Shown here: positions 36,080-48,693 of the stretch, piece after piece | Layout: each line of letters begins with the position of its first letter | How positions within the stretch are numbered: the stretch's first letter is position 1 | Assembly: GCA_020081605.1 (NCBI GenBank) | Contig: JAHREC010000018.1 | Span: 4,588,001 to 4,652,000, forward strand | DNA length: 64,000 bases | Source of the DNA: Albifimbria verrucaria | Lineage: Eukaryota; Ascomycota; Sordariomycetes; Hypocreales; Stachybotryaceae | Reading direction: 5' to 3' | Notes under the pieces: model-generated | Seen by the model: only the letters and a program-made list of their open reading frames with translations | Database searches by the model: none | What the model was told of the DNA's origin: nothing | Position numbers and translations under genes: made by a program

Positions 36080-38961
36080 CTATGAGTTGAAATACACCTT
36101 TGTCTCTACCTCGTTGCTCCATCCACTCTGAAGCTTCATTTCCTTCCATGCCCGTTCCACGTCAACCTCGAGCACGTGCTCATCATGCTCGGAAATTCTG
36201 ACAGTCTCAACCGGGATTGGCTGGCCTTGGATTGTTATCATAAAGTCATTACTGATGGACATCATGGGTAGTGCGGAAATATACACCCCTATAAACATTG
36301 TCAGCAATAGCACAACCTCCCAAGCGTTAGTTCGACACTCACCAAGGACACCCAGCGCCTTCAGCCTTGTATCTAGCAGAATTCTACCGTTCTCCATCAT
36401 ATTTGCACTGTTAGTCACGATTGCTGCGCACCCAGTCATCTTTCCTAATAAGCCCAAATTGGACACCAGAAGATCCTCATGCTTTCGTCCGGAGAACGAT
36501 GTCAAGGGAACGCCACAAAATCTCGTAGCCTCGAACACCAAGCGAGGCTGTGATCAACGAGCGCTGATTCCCACCCTGCATCGGTCTCGAGACTTTGCCC
36601 GTAGTATGAGCCCTGACTACATATTTGATGTTCGCCAGAATTCCAGGAATGTAGGACAGAGAGATGATTTCAGTCAATGGGCGCGCAGACACATTGAAAG
36701 CGGCCATAATCGGCGTCCCGGTTTCCGATGCTCCTGAATCAACTTTAGTATGGAATCCAATGATACTTGTTTGATACTTACCATGGTAGCTTCCAATCTT
36801 GAGTAGCAGATCATCATGATAATCATCATAAGGGGAGATAGATCTCCCCAAGACACTAGGCCTAAATATCACTGTCTTGCCCCGTGTTGTTGTTCCCGTC
36901 ATTTGTCCAATAAGATCCATATTGTGATGACCAGGCACATCAGTGATGTAGATGGGGCCACCGCTAACACACCTGGCAGCAGCGTGGAAGCCCGAGTAGT
37001 CATGAACCGTCTGAAACATGTCCCAGTCTGGCACAACGTTCAAGTATTTCACCAGTATGGCGTTGTGAGCATTGGCCCAGACATGCCAAGGATGAGAGTC
37101 TGGAATTTCTGGGAAGAAGTCGTCCGAGTTGCGAACAAGAAATGCTGGACGACCTTGGTGCATTTGAGAGTAAAAGAGGGCTTGAGGGTTCTGAGACATG
37201 CACGAGATAGCCTTCAAGCCGAAATGTCGGAGTGCCGATAGAGCCCATGCATCGAGGTAAGCTTTGATGTGCTCTCTTCGCGCTGACGCATCGGCCCAGG
37301 TGTCCATCATGTATTGAGCATCCGTTTTCACGGAATCTACTCCGGACTTGGACAGAAATCGATAGAAGTCGTCATAAAACCGGTCTACATCCTCCTTTGC
37401 CACAACAGTCATAACCCCGTCAAGTGGTAGGTTGTGAGGATCCGGATCCTCGCGCTTCACTTGTATTGTCTTGTAGTTCTTGGCGAGCTCTCCGTTGGGG
37501 ATATGCCACCCCAATATCCAAGTAGGGCGTGCCACACAGCGACATGTTGGATCCAAGGATTCTTTTCTCTGATCTGGGAAACAGTTGACCCAAGGCCGTT
37601 CGGGAAAGACGTCGACTCAGCTTCGAATTTGAGCCAACTATGCTGAAACTGCCCATGCCCCTACGGTCAATAGATTGCCAGTTGTCATCAATAATTAAAC
37701 TCGAGACTTTGATGTCGTTTTCGGCCAGATTGTTTACTGCGTTAATGATTTTGTCTTCTGTCAATTGTTGGCCGAGGGCATTCCACGTGCCTTGTTCTTG
37801 TTAGACTGAGAGTGAACATCATTTGAGTCGCCACTTACAAAAGCCTAGTCCATCGTACCATTCTTCCTTCCACTGCGGCTTCACATCGCCTTCATTATCG
37901 GATGAATCATTCTCACTGAGCACCTGATTTACATCCGAAGCATTGGCAGCGAGGGTCCTTGCGTGATACATAACAGCAGCAACCGCATGATCAAAATTGG
38001 CACTTTCAGCCACCAAGACCTTAATATTCTCGGTTGATGCGCCATCGTTACGGGCCTGTAAGTGTTAGTCCCGGTAAGGGAAGACGAATAATGAATTATA
38101 GTACATTAACAGATATGGCTCCATTGTCCGTGCTGCGAAATACGGTAAGCACATCGTTAAAGCCACTTATACCAAGAAATACGAGATGCCTTCCATATGG
38201 ACTGAGGAATGAGCACAAGACTGCATCCTTATCGAGCGAAAAATGAAGTTTGCCTTGTCGAGGAGCCAACCATGGTGACCATAATCGGATCAGAGCGAAC
38301 CACCTGGAGTCCGTCAGCGATGCTGAATCTTCAAACTTCCACTTTCTCATCACAGCATAGTGCTGTAGTGAGTACATCAGCGTCAGGGGCAGTGATTATA
38401 CCTCAGGAATGAGCCCCATGGAGTGCCAATTTCAATATCTTTATAGGTAGGCACATCTCCATCGGCGGGTGGAATACTTGACTCGAGGGACCAAAGACGA
38501 CTTTGAGGAGATTGACTTAGACGTTCTGCTACTGTCCATTCTTTGTTCAAATTCGTTATATAATCAGATAGCTGCTCAGAACCTGGAGAAGGCGAATAGG
38601 TTGTGACTATGCCGTCGTTGAGACCTTGCTCATCACGAATCCATCGCCAAGGCTCCCTATCACAGTGCCTGAATTTCAGGGTGAACTTGAAGGATTCCTT
38701 GAATGTTACATGTGCAGAAAAGTAGAATCTGGACATGCCTTCCGGAAGAAGCTGCAGCGACGCTGGAGCGTTTTCAGCACCAAGCAACGAGAGCTTCACT
38801 TCATCCCAACTATCATCATCGGTAGAACCCCATAGGGACACTTCCCAAGGTTCCCGTTCTCTAAATTGCGGCACATCCAATACTACTGTGAAAATGACCT
38901 CTCCAGTTGCTACAGGGGTAGCCTGGCCTAACGGAGGGTAACTCTGAAGAGCAACTTTCAT
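36080..38961 (-). CDS. GH36 raffinose synthase/alpha-galactosidase-like (Sip1-type) glycosidase
   Basis: Six exons on the minus strand: 38402-38961, 38111-38362, 37839-38055, 36782-37790, 36343-36733 and 36080-36288. The restored length is about 880 residues. The N-terminal beta-sandwich contains WEVSLWGST. The catalytic barrel starts EEWYDGLGFCTWNALGQ and has LIIDDNWQSID, the nucleophile region SVKTDAQYMMD, and the acid/base region GGPIYITDVPGHHN. These motifs define the seed-imbibition/raffinose-synthase branch of GH36, acting on alpha-galactosides. No signal peptide is visible, so it is probably intracellular. I chose the start at MKVALQSYPPLG because homologues begin near the YPPLGQ motif; an upstream in-frame Met at 39156 would add 65 residues. 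Breaks: 38414-38417, 37658-37661 and 37497-37500 (one base each), and 36506-36508 (two bases). With these the total is 881 codons. Intron 1 is only 39 nt, and intron 2 has a weak GTTAAT donor. Confidence 0.85.
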
Positions 38962-39496
38962 GTCTTCAGACACATCCGCAACAGGCTTCTGTTCCGGTAT
39001 GTAAATTGCTTGAAATATTTTATCTGACCCAGGCCTGTCAGAAGGCATTATTGAAACGTGACAACGAGCCTTGAGTTTGTTTGGAATAGAGCCGCCTCGG
39101 ACTTGGGGATCCTTATCAATCGGACGAAGCCTCGGCGATGCTGGTGTACCGCGCAAAGATTAGATAGCGATGGCGGTGAGCACAAAGCGAAGGTGGATCA
39201 ACTGAATGAATATTGGGCGAAACCCCAACTTACTGCATCACCGACTTCATAACAAGGGAGGCTGTTCTACTGTATATCATGTCATGTACCTCGATGATGC
39301 CTAGTTACTAATCGAGCGATTTGATTGGATAATAAGACAGCGCTGTGGGCTTCAATAATCGGAGCCGTTCGGAATGACTAAGCTGGACGCCTCAATGCTG
39401 AGGCCGCAAATTACCTCAGGAAAGCTTCTAGCCGAGCGATTGTCGAAAGATTTCATCAAACCACTCAAAACACCTTCAACCCCCAAAGCTTCCGCC
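38962..39496. promoter_or_regulatory. Divergent promoter of the GH36 gene and MPP-beta
   Basis: 535 bp separate the chosen GH36 start (minus) from the MPP-beta start (plus), or 340 bp if the longer GH36 start at 39156 is used. No single element stands out; promoter function is inferred from the divergent layout. Confidence 0.5.
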
Positions 39497-41164
39497 ATGG
39501 CGTCCCGCAGACTAGCTTTGAACCTCTCGCAGGGTTTGAGAAACCGTGCTGGTCTGTCGGCCGCTGGTGCCCTGCGCCGTGGCTTCGCCACCCCTTCCAC
39601 CGTCGGCAAGACTCAGACCACTACGCTTAAGAACGGTTTGACCGTAAGGATCCTCATCACAGGCCGACCAGCGCCAATTGGCCTTGCATGGCATCGTGTT
39701 GGCTCCTGACTGACTGATGATGACTAGGTTGCTACTGAGCACTCGCCATGGGCCCAGACTTCGACTGTTGGCATGTGGATTGATGCCGGCTCCCGAGCCG
39801 AGACCAACGAGACCAACGGTACCGCGCACTTCCTCGAGCACCTGGCGTTCAAGGTACGACACCATCAAGTATCATTGAAAGCCCGCGCTAATCCCAATTA
39901 CAGGGTACTGCCAAGCGATCCCAGCACCAGCTCGAGCTCGAGATCGAGAACCTCGGCGCTCACCTCAACGCCTACACATCTGTCAGCTAAGCCACAGTCC
40001 GAGATTTCTGAGTCTTCTGCTAACGTCATGCCAGCGTGAGAACACCGTCTACTTCGCCAAGGCCTTCAACTCCGATGTCCCTCAGTGCGTCGATATCCTG
40101 GCCGATATCCTGCAGAACTCCAAGCTCGAGGAGTCTGCCATCGAGCGCGAGCGCGACGTTATCCTCCGCGAGTCCGAGGAGGTTGAGAAGCAGGTTGAGG
40201 AGGTTGTCTTCGACCACCTGCACGCCACCGCTTTCCAGCACCAGCCTCTGGGCCGCACCATCCTTGGTCCTCGCGAGAACATCCGCGACATCACCCGCAC
40301 CGAGCTGACCAACTACATCAAGAACAACTACACTGCTGACCGCATGGTCCTGGTCGGTGCTGGTGGCATTCCCCACGAGCAGCTTGTTGAGCTCGCCGAG
40401 AAGAACTTCTCTGGTCTGCCCAGCAGGGCCCTGAGAACCAGGCTTACCTGCTTTCCAAGCAGAAGGCTGACTTCGTCGGCTCCGATGTCCGTGTCCGTGA
40501 CGACACCATGGGAACTGCCAACGTTGCCCTTGCTGTTGAGGGTGTCAGCTGGAACTCTGATGACTACTTCACTGCTCTCGTCACCCAGGCCATCGTTGGC
40601 AACTACGACAAGGCCATGGGCAACGCTCCTCACCAGGGCAGCCGTCTCTCCGGATTCGTCCACAAGCACGATCTGGCCACTAGCTACATGAGCTTCTCCA
40701 CCAGCTACAGCGACACTGGGTAAGTTTCAATCTATGTTAATATTGCGGAACAGCAACTAACAAACATCTACTATAGTCTCTGGGGTATCTACCTCGTCTC
40801 TGACAAGCCCGCTCAGCTCGATGACCTTGTCCACTTCGCCATCCGCGAGTGGATGCGTCTCTGCAACAGCGTCAGCCAGGCCGAGGTTGAGCGTGCCAAG
40901 GCTCAGCTGAAGGCCTCCATCCTCCTGTCGCTCGATGGCACCACCGCCGTCGCTGAGGACATTGGTCGCCAACTCATCACCACTGGCCGTCGCATGTCTC
41001 CCGGCGAGATTGAGCGCAAGATCGACGCCATTACCGAGACCGACGTTATGGACTGGGCCAACCGTTACCTCTGGGACAAGGAGCTTGCCATCAGCGGTGT
41101 TGGCGCCATCGAGTCGCTGTTCGACTACCAGAGACTGCGAAACACGATGAAGCCCAAGTTCTAA
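39497..41164 (+). CDS. Mitochondrial processing peptidase beta subunit
   Basis: Catalytic subunit of the matrix protease that removes presequences; in many fungi it may also serve as core protein 1 of complex III (family knowledge). Five exons: 39497-39643, 39728-39853, 39904-39981, 40035-40719 and 40777-41164. The restored length is 474 residues. The N-terminus is a presequence rich in Arg/Ala/Leu without acids ([19 protein letters not shown]). The inverted zinc motif is HFLEH (His83, Glu86, His87), with the distal Glu in [14 protein letters not shown] about 76 residues later, so the active site is complete. [10 protein letters not shown] and the C-terminal half ([39 protein letters not shown]) are typical. 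One break at the C run 40429-40431 needs one base, restoring 475 codons. A nearby CCCC in GGIPHE (about 40370) is intact, so not every run is affected. Confidence 0.95.
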
Positions 41165-41685
41165 ATTTGAGCGACATGTGCTGCAAGGATTGAGAATCAG
41201 GGTATAGAGTGTATGAGATACCGTTTTACAGGCCTAGTGTATCATAAAAGACTCCTTTTGTTCGAACTAGGTTATTGGAGTTTGTGATAAACCATTAATT
41301 TCCTGATATCTGTTATTGATTCTTGATCTGGGTTGGTAAAGTAGTGATGCTTATGCCTCAGCTATTCGTAGTTATGTGATCTGGCCTTCCGTTTGTAAGG
41401 CCTGAAATGCACGTATGAACACGAGATTCTCAACTGAGTTGATTTTGTGAAGGCCCGTACATCCAAGAGACGTATACCAAAGCGCTCCAGCCGATATCTT
41501 AACGATGAGCCAAGAAGGATGTAATATTACTGTAATCTTTTCTCGCCTAGTTTCAAAAATATTCCCCAGAGGCCGTGGCCGTCTATGCCAATTTCAACGC
41601 CCAGAACGCCAGTCAAACCTTTGCGTATCGCCGGAGCCCAGAACGACTGCTTTTGGGAAAACCTAGTGATGTCTCCATGTAATGC
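41165..41685. other. Convergent intergenic region
   Basis: 3' flanks of MPP-beta (plus) and TAF9 (minus). No other feature seen. Confidence 0.6.
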
Positions 41686-42447
41686 TTACTCTTCCGCCAT
41701 CTCCTCGTCCACGTCCTCACCGAAAACGTCGTCCACTGTGCCGCCTTCGACACCATCCCCGCCAACATCCTCTGGATCGGGTCCTTCAATGCCCTCCATA
41801 GCGTCACCACCTTGAGGGCCTGATTCCTCCTCATCGTCTTCATCGTCATCGTCGGCCTCGTCCCACATGTCCTTCAGACCCCAGCTCGTGCCGCTAAGAA
41901 CGAACCGTTCGCTAGGCAGTCGCACACCCCACTCGTTGGGAACCAGTTTGGGAAGAGCGACCTTGTTCCTCTCGCGAGCCAACTCTTGCATGTACTCTTT
42001 GCTGATGCCACCACCGCCGCTGCCGCCGCGGAATTGGTAGCTCAGCCTGGCGCCGATGGCTAGCTTGACAGCATTGGCAGAAACACTGGCATCGCCGACT
42101 GCGGCAGCCGTGGCACCAGAAGAGGCGGAGGGCTTAGATCCGGCTTGTGTGATGTATGGGTCGCCGGAGAGGTGCAGCGCGTCGTTGAGGATGGAGGATG
42201 TGTGGCGGTAGGCGAAGTCTAGGAGAAGTAGAGGAACCCGTTGTTCATATGCGGTGACGCCTTGGGAGGTAAGGAGAAGCTCAATGAGCCTCGCATCTCG
42301 TGGTCGGGTGGCTGTTGGAGTGGTGGGAATGGCGGGTTGGGAGGCAGATGGTTGAGTTGTCGCGGTGGTCTGTGTATTGGGCACCGTCTGTGATGAATTG
42401 GCCGAGGCGGCAGGAACGCCGTTAGTTTGAGGCTGACTTGTCGACAT
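41686..42447 (-). CDS. TFIID/SAGA subunit TAF9
   Basis: A single exon of 253 residues with no break. The N-terminal 45 residues are Thr/Gln/Pro-rich. The histone fold starts [20 protein letters not shown] and continues [20 protein letters not shown], the TAF9 (TAFII31) signature that pairs with TAF6 in TFIID and SAGA. A Gly/Ser linker ([16 protein letters not shown]) leads to the conserved region [14 protein letters not shown] with WGLKDMW. The C-terminus is a long acidic tail ([10 protein letters not shown] and later stretches). It is divergent from HIS4, with starts 682 bp apart. Start choice: the first ATG after an upstream in-frame stop. Confidence 0.92.
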   Translation of the reverse strand: MSTSQPQTNGVPAASANSSQTVPNTQTTATTQPSASQPAIPTTPTATRPRDARLIELLLTSQGVTAYEQRVPLLLLDFAYRHTSSILNDALHLSGDPYITQAGSKPSASSGATAAAVGDASVSANAVKLAIGARLSYQFRGGSGGGGISKEYMQELARERNKVALPKLVPNEWGVRLPSERFVLSGTSWGLKDMWDEADDDDEDDEEESGPQGGDAMEGIEGPDPEDVGGDGVEGGTVDDVFGEDVDEEMAEE

Positions 42448-42837
42448 GGCTGAGCTCTGGAGCGAGCTGTTCTTTTGGATCAGGGATCAGGTGAGAAGCA
42501 GCACCGAATGTATAGGATGCGGTTGGTCTGCTGAAGAAGCGGCTGCCGCGCAGGTCGTATCGGCGTCAACACCGTTAATGAGCAGAATGTTCCCGCGCCG
42601 GTAGATTAGAGCAGCGCGTGGGTATGTAATGCGCGCTATCGCGGAATAATCGGAAAAGTTAGAGATGGGCGAGAGCGTGTCGCATCTCTTTACATGCTTC
42701 ACAAGAGCTCTCGCTGCTCTGGGCGTGCGCATGTGGTTGGATGTACCTGCAACGGCTGGCGTGCGCGGCATTTTGTTAATCCGACGACTTGGTAGTGGCC
42801 TGGTAGTGGCCTGCAGGGGTGGTGAGCAAAATACCGG

Positions 42838-42855
42838 CCAATTGGGTTTGACTCA
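42838..42855 (+). promoter_or_regulatory. CCAAT box and TGACTCA (Gcn4/CPC1-type) site upstream of HIS4
   Basis: CCAAT at 42838-42842 and a perfect TGACTCA at 42849-42855 lie six bases apart, about 275 bp upstream of the HIS4 start. TGACTCA is the binding site of Gcn4/CPC1/CpcA, which induces amino-acid biosynthesis genes on starvation. The 7-mer is expected several times by chance in 64 kb, so support comes from its position in a histidine gene promoter next to a CCAAT box. Confidence 0.6.
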
Positions 42856-43128
42856 ATCGGGTTACGGGAAAGGTACATGTGGGAATGACGGTGCAGGCAA
42901 GTGCGATGGGATGTGATGGAGGGGCAAAGTCGATTTGCTGCCCCACCACCGACCAAGTCCGCCGATCAAGACTCAACATGCAAGTGTGACTCCAACTTTT
43001 CCCTTCTTCTTCTATACAAAGAATTGAGTCCTCTCCCGGAGATTTCTGCTAGCCTTGACCGACGGTTGATTCGCAGGACTCGACATCTTTTACTCTGCGA
43101 GACTCTTCTCCCCACCTCCATATCCATC

Positions 43129-45767
43129 ATGGAGACGACTCTCCCTCTGCCCTTCCTGGTCAGCGTCGCCGTCCCACCGGGATTGGCCAAGCTTGAAGGC
43201 CTCAACCGGGAGGAGGTGTCAGTGCTGGGAACGACATTCTTCGAGGCCTCTCCCCAGATCCTGGAAAAGCTCTCTCGATTCCTGGGCCGCCACAACTCCG
43301 AGTTTTACTCCCACATGGACGTCACCAGCCTGTCTTCGTCCGACGATGTCATTGCCCTGCTGGACCGCGGCACCCGGAGAGTCTTTGTCGCTCCGGAGAA
43401 CCTGTCCGAATATACCGAGTTCGGTGCCAGAGTCCTTCCCGCTGTGTCCAAGCCCGACCTTTCAGCAGCCTCCGAACACGGTCTCCTCGTCAAAGACTTC
43501 GATCCCAAGGCCTCCGATATCGCCAAGTTTGTTGAAGAGGCAAAGAGCCGCAAGATCCAGAACCTTTACCTCAAGCCCGTGGCAGACGCCGATTTGCAAC
43601 AGTTCATCGAGGTTGCCCAGCAGTCCAACGCCATCCCAGTTCTCCCATCCACTGGCCTGACCACCGATGCGTCTGACACGAACAAGCTTCTGCTGTCAAA
43701 GGTCCTTACCAAGTACTGGAAGTCGGACCGCCCTGATGGCCTCATCGCGACTGTGGTGACGGACGAGGCTGGTGTTGCCCTGGGTCTGGCTTATACCAGC
43801 GAGGAGAGCATTCTCGAAGCCTTGCGAACACAGACTGGCGTATACCAGAGCCGCAAGAGGGGCTTATGGGTTAAGGGTGCGTCGTCTGGAGATACTCAAG
43901 AGCTCGTCCGGATAGCCCTGGACTGCGACAACGACACCCTCAAGTTTGCGGTCAAGCAGAAGGGACGCTTCTGCCACCTTGAGCAGTTCAGCTGCTTCGG
44001 CGACCTGAAGGGCATCGCAGCTCTGGAGCAGACTTTGAAATCGAGGAAGGCTTCTGCCCTGAGGGATCATACACTGCACGCTTGTTCTCGGACGAGAAGC
44101 TGCTGAGGGCCAAGATCATGGAGGAGGCTGAAGAGCTTTGCGATGCAAAGACCCAGGAGAACATCGCCTTTGAGGCTGCTGATCTGATCTACTTTGCGCT
44201 GACAAAGGCTGTCGGTGCTGGTGTGAGCTTGGCTGAGATTGAAGCCAACCTCGATGCCAAGAGCCTGAAGGTTAAGCGCAGGACCGGTAACGCCAAGGGC
44301 AAGTGGGCTGAAAAGGAGGGCATCAAGACCGAGGGCAACGCCCTCAGCCACCCAAGGAAGCTAAGCAGCCAAGCAGTGATCAAATCGTCATGCAAAGAAT
44401 CGATGCCACGTCCGCATCCCACGAAGAGCTGCTTGAGAAGCTCAAGCGCCCTTCACAGAAGTCACCTGAAGCAATCTTGAAGATTGTGACACCCATCATC
44501 GAGGAGGTCCGCAAGGGTGGAGACAAGGCCGTTCTCTCTTACACACACAAGTTTGAGAAGGCTACTTCTCTGACTTCGGCTGTCCTCAAGGCGCCGTTCC
44601 CAAGGAGCTCATGAACCTGCCCGCCGAGACTATCAAGGCTATTGATACCTCGTACGACAACATCTACAAGTTCCACTCTGCACAGAAGGAGGAGAAGGCA
44701 CTGCAAGTCGAGACCATGCCTGGTGTGGTCTGCAGCCGCTTCTCAAGACCTATTGAGCGAGTGGGCCTGTACATCCCCGGTGGTACGGCTGTTCTCCCTA
44801 GCACCGCTCTGATGCTCGGCGTGCCGGCGATGGTGGCTGGCTGCAAGAAGATTGTTTTCGCCTCCCTCCTCGCTCTGACGGAAGCATCACACCCGAGATT
44901 GTCTACGTCGCTCACAAGGTTGGTGCTGAGAGCATCGTCCTCGCTGGCGGTGCCCAGGCTGTGGCCGCAATGGCCTACGGTACTGAGAGTGTCACCAAGG
45001 TCGACAAGATCCTCGGCCCTGGCAACCAGTTCGTGACTGCTGCGAAGATGCATGTTAGCAACGACACCAACGCCGGTGTCAGCATTGATATGCCTGCCGG
45101 CCCCTCTGAGGTCCTCGTTGTCGCCGATAAGGACGCCAACCCTGCATTCGTTGCATCGGACCTGCTATCTCAGGCTGAGCACGGTGTGGACAGCCAGGTC
45201 ATCCTCATTGCAGTCGACCTCACCGAGGAGCAGCTCGCGGCCATCGACAAGGAAGTCCACGAGCAGGCCATTGCCCTCCCCGAGTCGACATCGTCCGCGG
45301 CTCCATTGCTCACTCCGTGACCGTCACGGTCAAGACCCTCGAGGACGCGATGCGCATCAGCAACGAATACGCCCCGAGCACTTGATTCTCCAGATCAAGG
45401 ACGCCGAGAAGGCTGTTGACTCTGTCATGAACGCTGGCAGTGTCTTCATTGGCCACTGGACCCCTGAGAGTGTCGGCGACTACTCTGCTGGTGTTAACCA
45501 TTCACTACGTAAGTTAATTTTGTGTTCTCCATCATGGCATGTCTTCGCATTTACTAACATTTCTGAATCACAGCGACGTACGGCTTCGCCAAGCAGTACT
45601 CTGGTGTCAACCTTGGCTCCTTCCAGAAGCACATCACCAGCTCCAACCTGACAGCCGACGGCCTGCGCAACGTTGGATCCGCTGTTATGCAGCTCGCCAA
45701 GGTGGAGGAACTGGAGGCTCACAGGAGAGCCGTTGAGATTAGAATCAACTACATGAACAAGCAATAG
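43129..45767 (+). CDS. HIS4: Trifunctional histidine biosynthesis protein (PRA-CH / PRA-PH / histidinol dehydrogenase)
   Basis: Catalyses steps 2, 3, 9 and 10 of histidine synthesis. Exons are 43129-45508 and 45574-45767; the restored length is 859 residues. A family-specific N-terminal domain (about 1-220) is followed by phosphoribosyl-AMP cyclohydrolase (about 225-305; [25 protein letters not shown]). Next comes phosphoribosyl-ATP pyrophosphohydrolase (about 310-400; [33 protein letters not shown]). Last is histidinol dehydrogenase (about 430-859; [34 protein letters not shown], zinc-site [19 protein letters not shown] and [12 protein letters not shown]). Six breaks (44057-44059, 44341-44343, 44599-44601, 44864-44866, 45278-45281, 45372-45375), each one C short, are the only interruptions. 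Restoring them gives 860 codons and rejoins conserved motifs such as YAPEHL. The frame is open upstream of the chosen Met, but METTLPLPF is the usual family start. Confidence 0.96.
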
Positions 45768-46372
45768 AGGCATTATGAGGCGTGGATAAAAGGGCGGTTG
45801 GGGTATCTTGGAGCGGGCTAATCAAAAGTGACTTTATTAGAAGAATACCATGGATTCTCAAATGTCGTCGCGCAACTGTCTATCTATTTCATCTATAGTA
45901 AAGCAGATTTCATATATATGAGTACACTGCTCAACTAGCAGATGAATATGTAAATGATCGCAGATGACTCAACTCTCTATCTCAGATAGACATCCTCACT
46001 CGTCCATGAATATGTTACGGCAGAAAAATATACACAAAATGTGCAAGAACCCAGCGCCACGCTATGCCCTCAGTATTGCAACTGACTAGATGCTGTCTTT
46101 TGCTTCTCCCTCCCACAATGCCCACATGGAAATAGCAGAGCCTTGAATGATCACATACCGCTCCACATCTACCGGTGCATTCTTTACAAAGCGACGCCAT
46201 GTAGAATGCAGCATGAAACACTTCGCAGAGAGTTTTGAAGTTCCCAAAGTTTGCGATGAGGCCCCGAGGCCTTATGCAACGAACGAAGCCCGTCTCTTTT
46301 CCGATTCCTGTATAAACGATGGACGTGTCGTCTCGACACCCGCAGCAACTGGCGTAGACTGTACCTTTTAGC
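45768..46372. other. Convergent intergenic region
   Basis: 3' flanks of HIS4 and the lipin gene. No gene seen. Confidence 0.6.
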
Positions 46373-48693
46373 TTACTTTTTGCGGTTTGTTTGGTGAGCT
46401 AGTTGACGAACCCCTGTAATCACTTCCGCGGGGATATCCTCCTCTAGGACGATATCCTCCTCGCTGCGCTTCTTCGGAATGGTTTGCGTGTGAGCATCGT
46501 CTTCCGACGCATACTCATCATCGTCTTCAGTATCGATTCCATCCTCTTCATCGTCGGCTTCTTCAAGATCTTGAGTTGAATCCATCATTCGATCCACATC
46601 AGCCGCATCACTCAGGAGGCTTTCCCTGTCAACGCCTTCATCAATGGAGTCTCGCGAGATATAACTGTCTGCCAGTCCGTCGCCGACCTCGTCATCATCC
46701 TCTTCGTCTTCATCTTCGTCAATATCCTCGTCGTCATCACTATCACTAGCAGAGAAGTCATCAAGCTCAAGGGCACGTCCCTCCAATACCTAAAATCGGT
46801 GAACTCTTCGCCACCACCCTTGATGAGTGTGCTGACAGGTGGAAAGTAGTGGTCCACAACCTCGTTAATGTTGACGTAGCTCATCTTCAGTTTGTTAAGA
46901 CTCAGAAGGTCAAGTGAGACTTCTGAATTGGAATTGATGGTGAAAATTCGATTTCTGGGGACATCGACTGTCCTATAGGAGATTTGGTCGGTAAGACGAT
47001 TGCCGAAACCTGCATAAAAGGGTGTCTTGTCTGGTCCGTAAAGATTTCGAATATCCCGAAGAGTAGCCATCTTGAAAACGTGAGGCTTCCGCAGGTATAT
47101 CTCTCGGCGCAAAGCAGCCATTGTCCGATCAGGAGACAAAATGGTGGGGCCATGAGGCATTCGACATCCGTCCTGAACGATGTTATAAACGTACGTCCTT
47201 GTAGTGTCCGCCTGGCCAACCGATCGACTTGTCAAATACATGATATTGTAACCATTGGCTGCAATGTCGCTGTACAGCTTAGCAATCCCCGAGTGCGTCC
47301 AATCACGACCAATCATGTTAAGTACGTGACCTAGAGCATCTGATTTCGTAATTGTGCCGTCAATGTCTGAGATCACAACAGGTGTCTCATGCTTCCAGAG
47401 ATACATGTTGGCAGAGCAGGTCGCTCGGTTTACTGTGAAGCTCATGGTATTCTCACCAGCCTTGAGCTGTAAATCCTTGAGTTGATCGCTAGTTAACCGC
47501 AGGGTTTTGGCATAATTCCTGTTCGGATCTCCCACTGCGCCGGATCCACTTGGAGTTCGAGGGGGTCTGCATGCCGGCGGGACCAGCATCAGATTCGGAA
47601 CGCCTGTGGGAAGGCTGACGAGGATGCGCCGTGACATCGCTGCCGTCGCTTTGGTACCCCGGGTCGGAAGCAGCATCGCTCGTGACATCGTGCGGATGCG
47701 ATCGCATCGTGGACTCCAGAGTCTTGTTCATAGCAGCCTGCTTGGCATCCTCGCTGCTGTAGATCCAAAGGTTCCCTTCCTCATCGAAGCCGAACAGCGA
47801 GCCGATGTCATAGTTGCCATCCATTTCCTCAGCAAGAATCTTGCGAGCGAGCACTTCAGCTCGAAGCATATCCTCTTCGCTACTCTTGAACCCCGTCATA
47901 TCCAACATCAAATCCCCGGAGTCTGTGACCTTGCTGGGTATGTTCGCAGCCGAGAGTCCCTTTGCAAGGGTCCTTGCACGCTCAAGAGCTTCGGTAGGTG
48001 GGAGCGGTGGGGACTTTGTGATCTCTGAGAGCTAGGCCCGTCGTCGGCGTCGTCGGTGTCGCGGTGGGACGATCGTGAGGTTTGTCGTAGCACATCATCG
48101 CTGTGGGGGCGGAAGGAGGCGGACCAGTCGCCTGATGCAGGACGGCCATGAGATAAGTGCGGCGAACCCGACAAAGGAGTGAGCATGCCTATGAGGTGGT
48201 TAGCAGGAGCCGTGGACGCTTCTTCTCGAATGGCTAGGCTAATTACCATCGTCTGGGAGCTTCTGGCGCAACACTGTAGGAGGTGGGCGACGAGGTTTCC
48301 CTGACTCGGCATCAAGCTCGAGCGGTTCAGGCTCTTGCAAGAGGGAACCCGAGTCATCGGCGCCCAGAGGTGGACTGTTGGCCGGGAAACTAAAGGCGAG
48401 GTCTGCAGCGACTGAGGGATGTTCTCAGTGGTCTCGAAGACAAAGAAGGCCTCGCCCTCTTCACCCAGCTTCATAGAGTAGTTTTGTTTAACGCCATTGA
48501 CCCTGAATTCGACCTTCTTCTCGTAGGGCCGCAGGAGCGAGAACTTGCCGAATCGGACATGGAATGGCGAGCAGGCGAAAGAGCCGTCCTCCTGCTCCAC
48601 AACGATGACATCGATAGCACCGCTGAGGGTCGCGGGGTTGAGGGAGTTCCAAGCCGTCGAGACTGAATCGCTGAGATTGCGGACGTACTGCAT
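46373..48693 (-). CDS. Lipin-type phosphatidate phosphatase (Pah1/Smp2)
   Basis: Mg-dependent enzyme that dephosphorylates phosphatidate to diacylglycerol at the ER/nuclear membrane, controlling triacylglycerol and phospholipid synthesis. Exons are 48247-48693 and 46373-48188; about 755 residues. The N-LIP domain is complete (SGAIDVIVVEQEDGSF, SPFHVRFGKFSLLRPYEKKV). A Ser/Pro-rich linker holds likely phosphosites. The HAD catalytic domain has DIDGT (the DxDxT motif, around residue 425), then YLTSRSVGQADTTR, GYNIMY and GFGNRLTDQISYR. The C-terminus is highly acidic (ASDSDDDEDIDEDEDEEDDD) and ends with a basic motif, as in other fungal Pah1 proteins. Breaks: 48384-48386, 48009-48012 and 46771-46773 (one base each) and the five-G run 47561-47565 (a net shift equal to two missing or one extra base). 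Confidence 0.93.

Noticed and set aside
43129..45767. HIS4 as a pseudogene because of six frame breaks
   Set aside because: All six are one C short in a C run, all conserved motifs are intact, and the total length becomes an exact codon multiple. The same error type affects unrelated essential genes.
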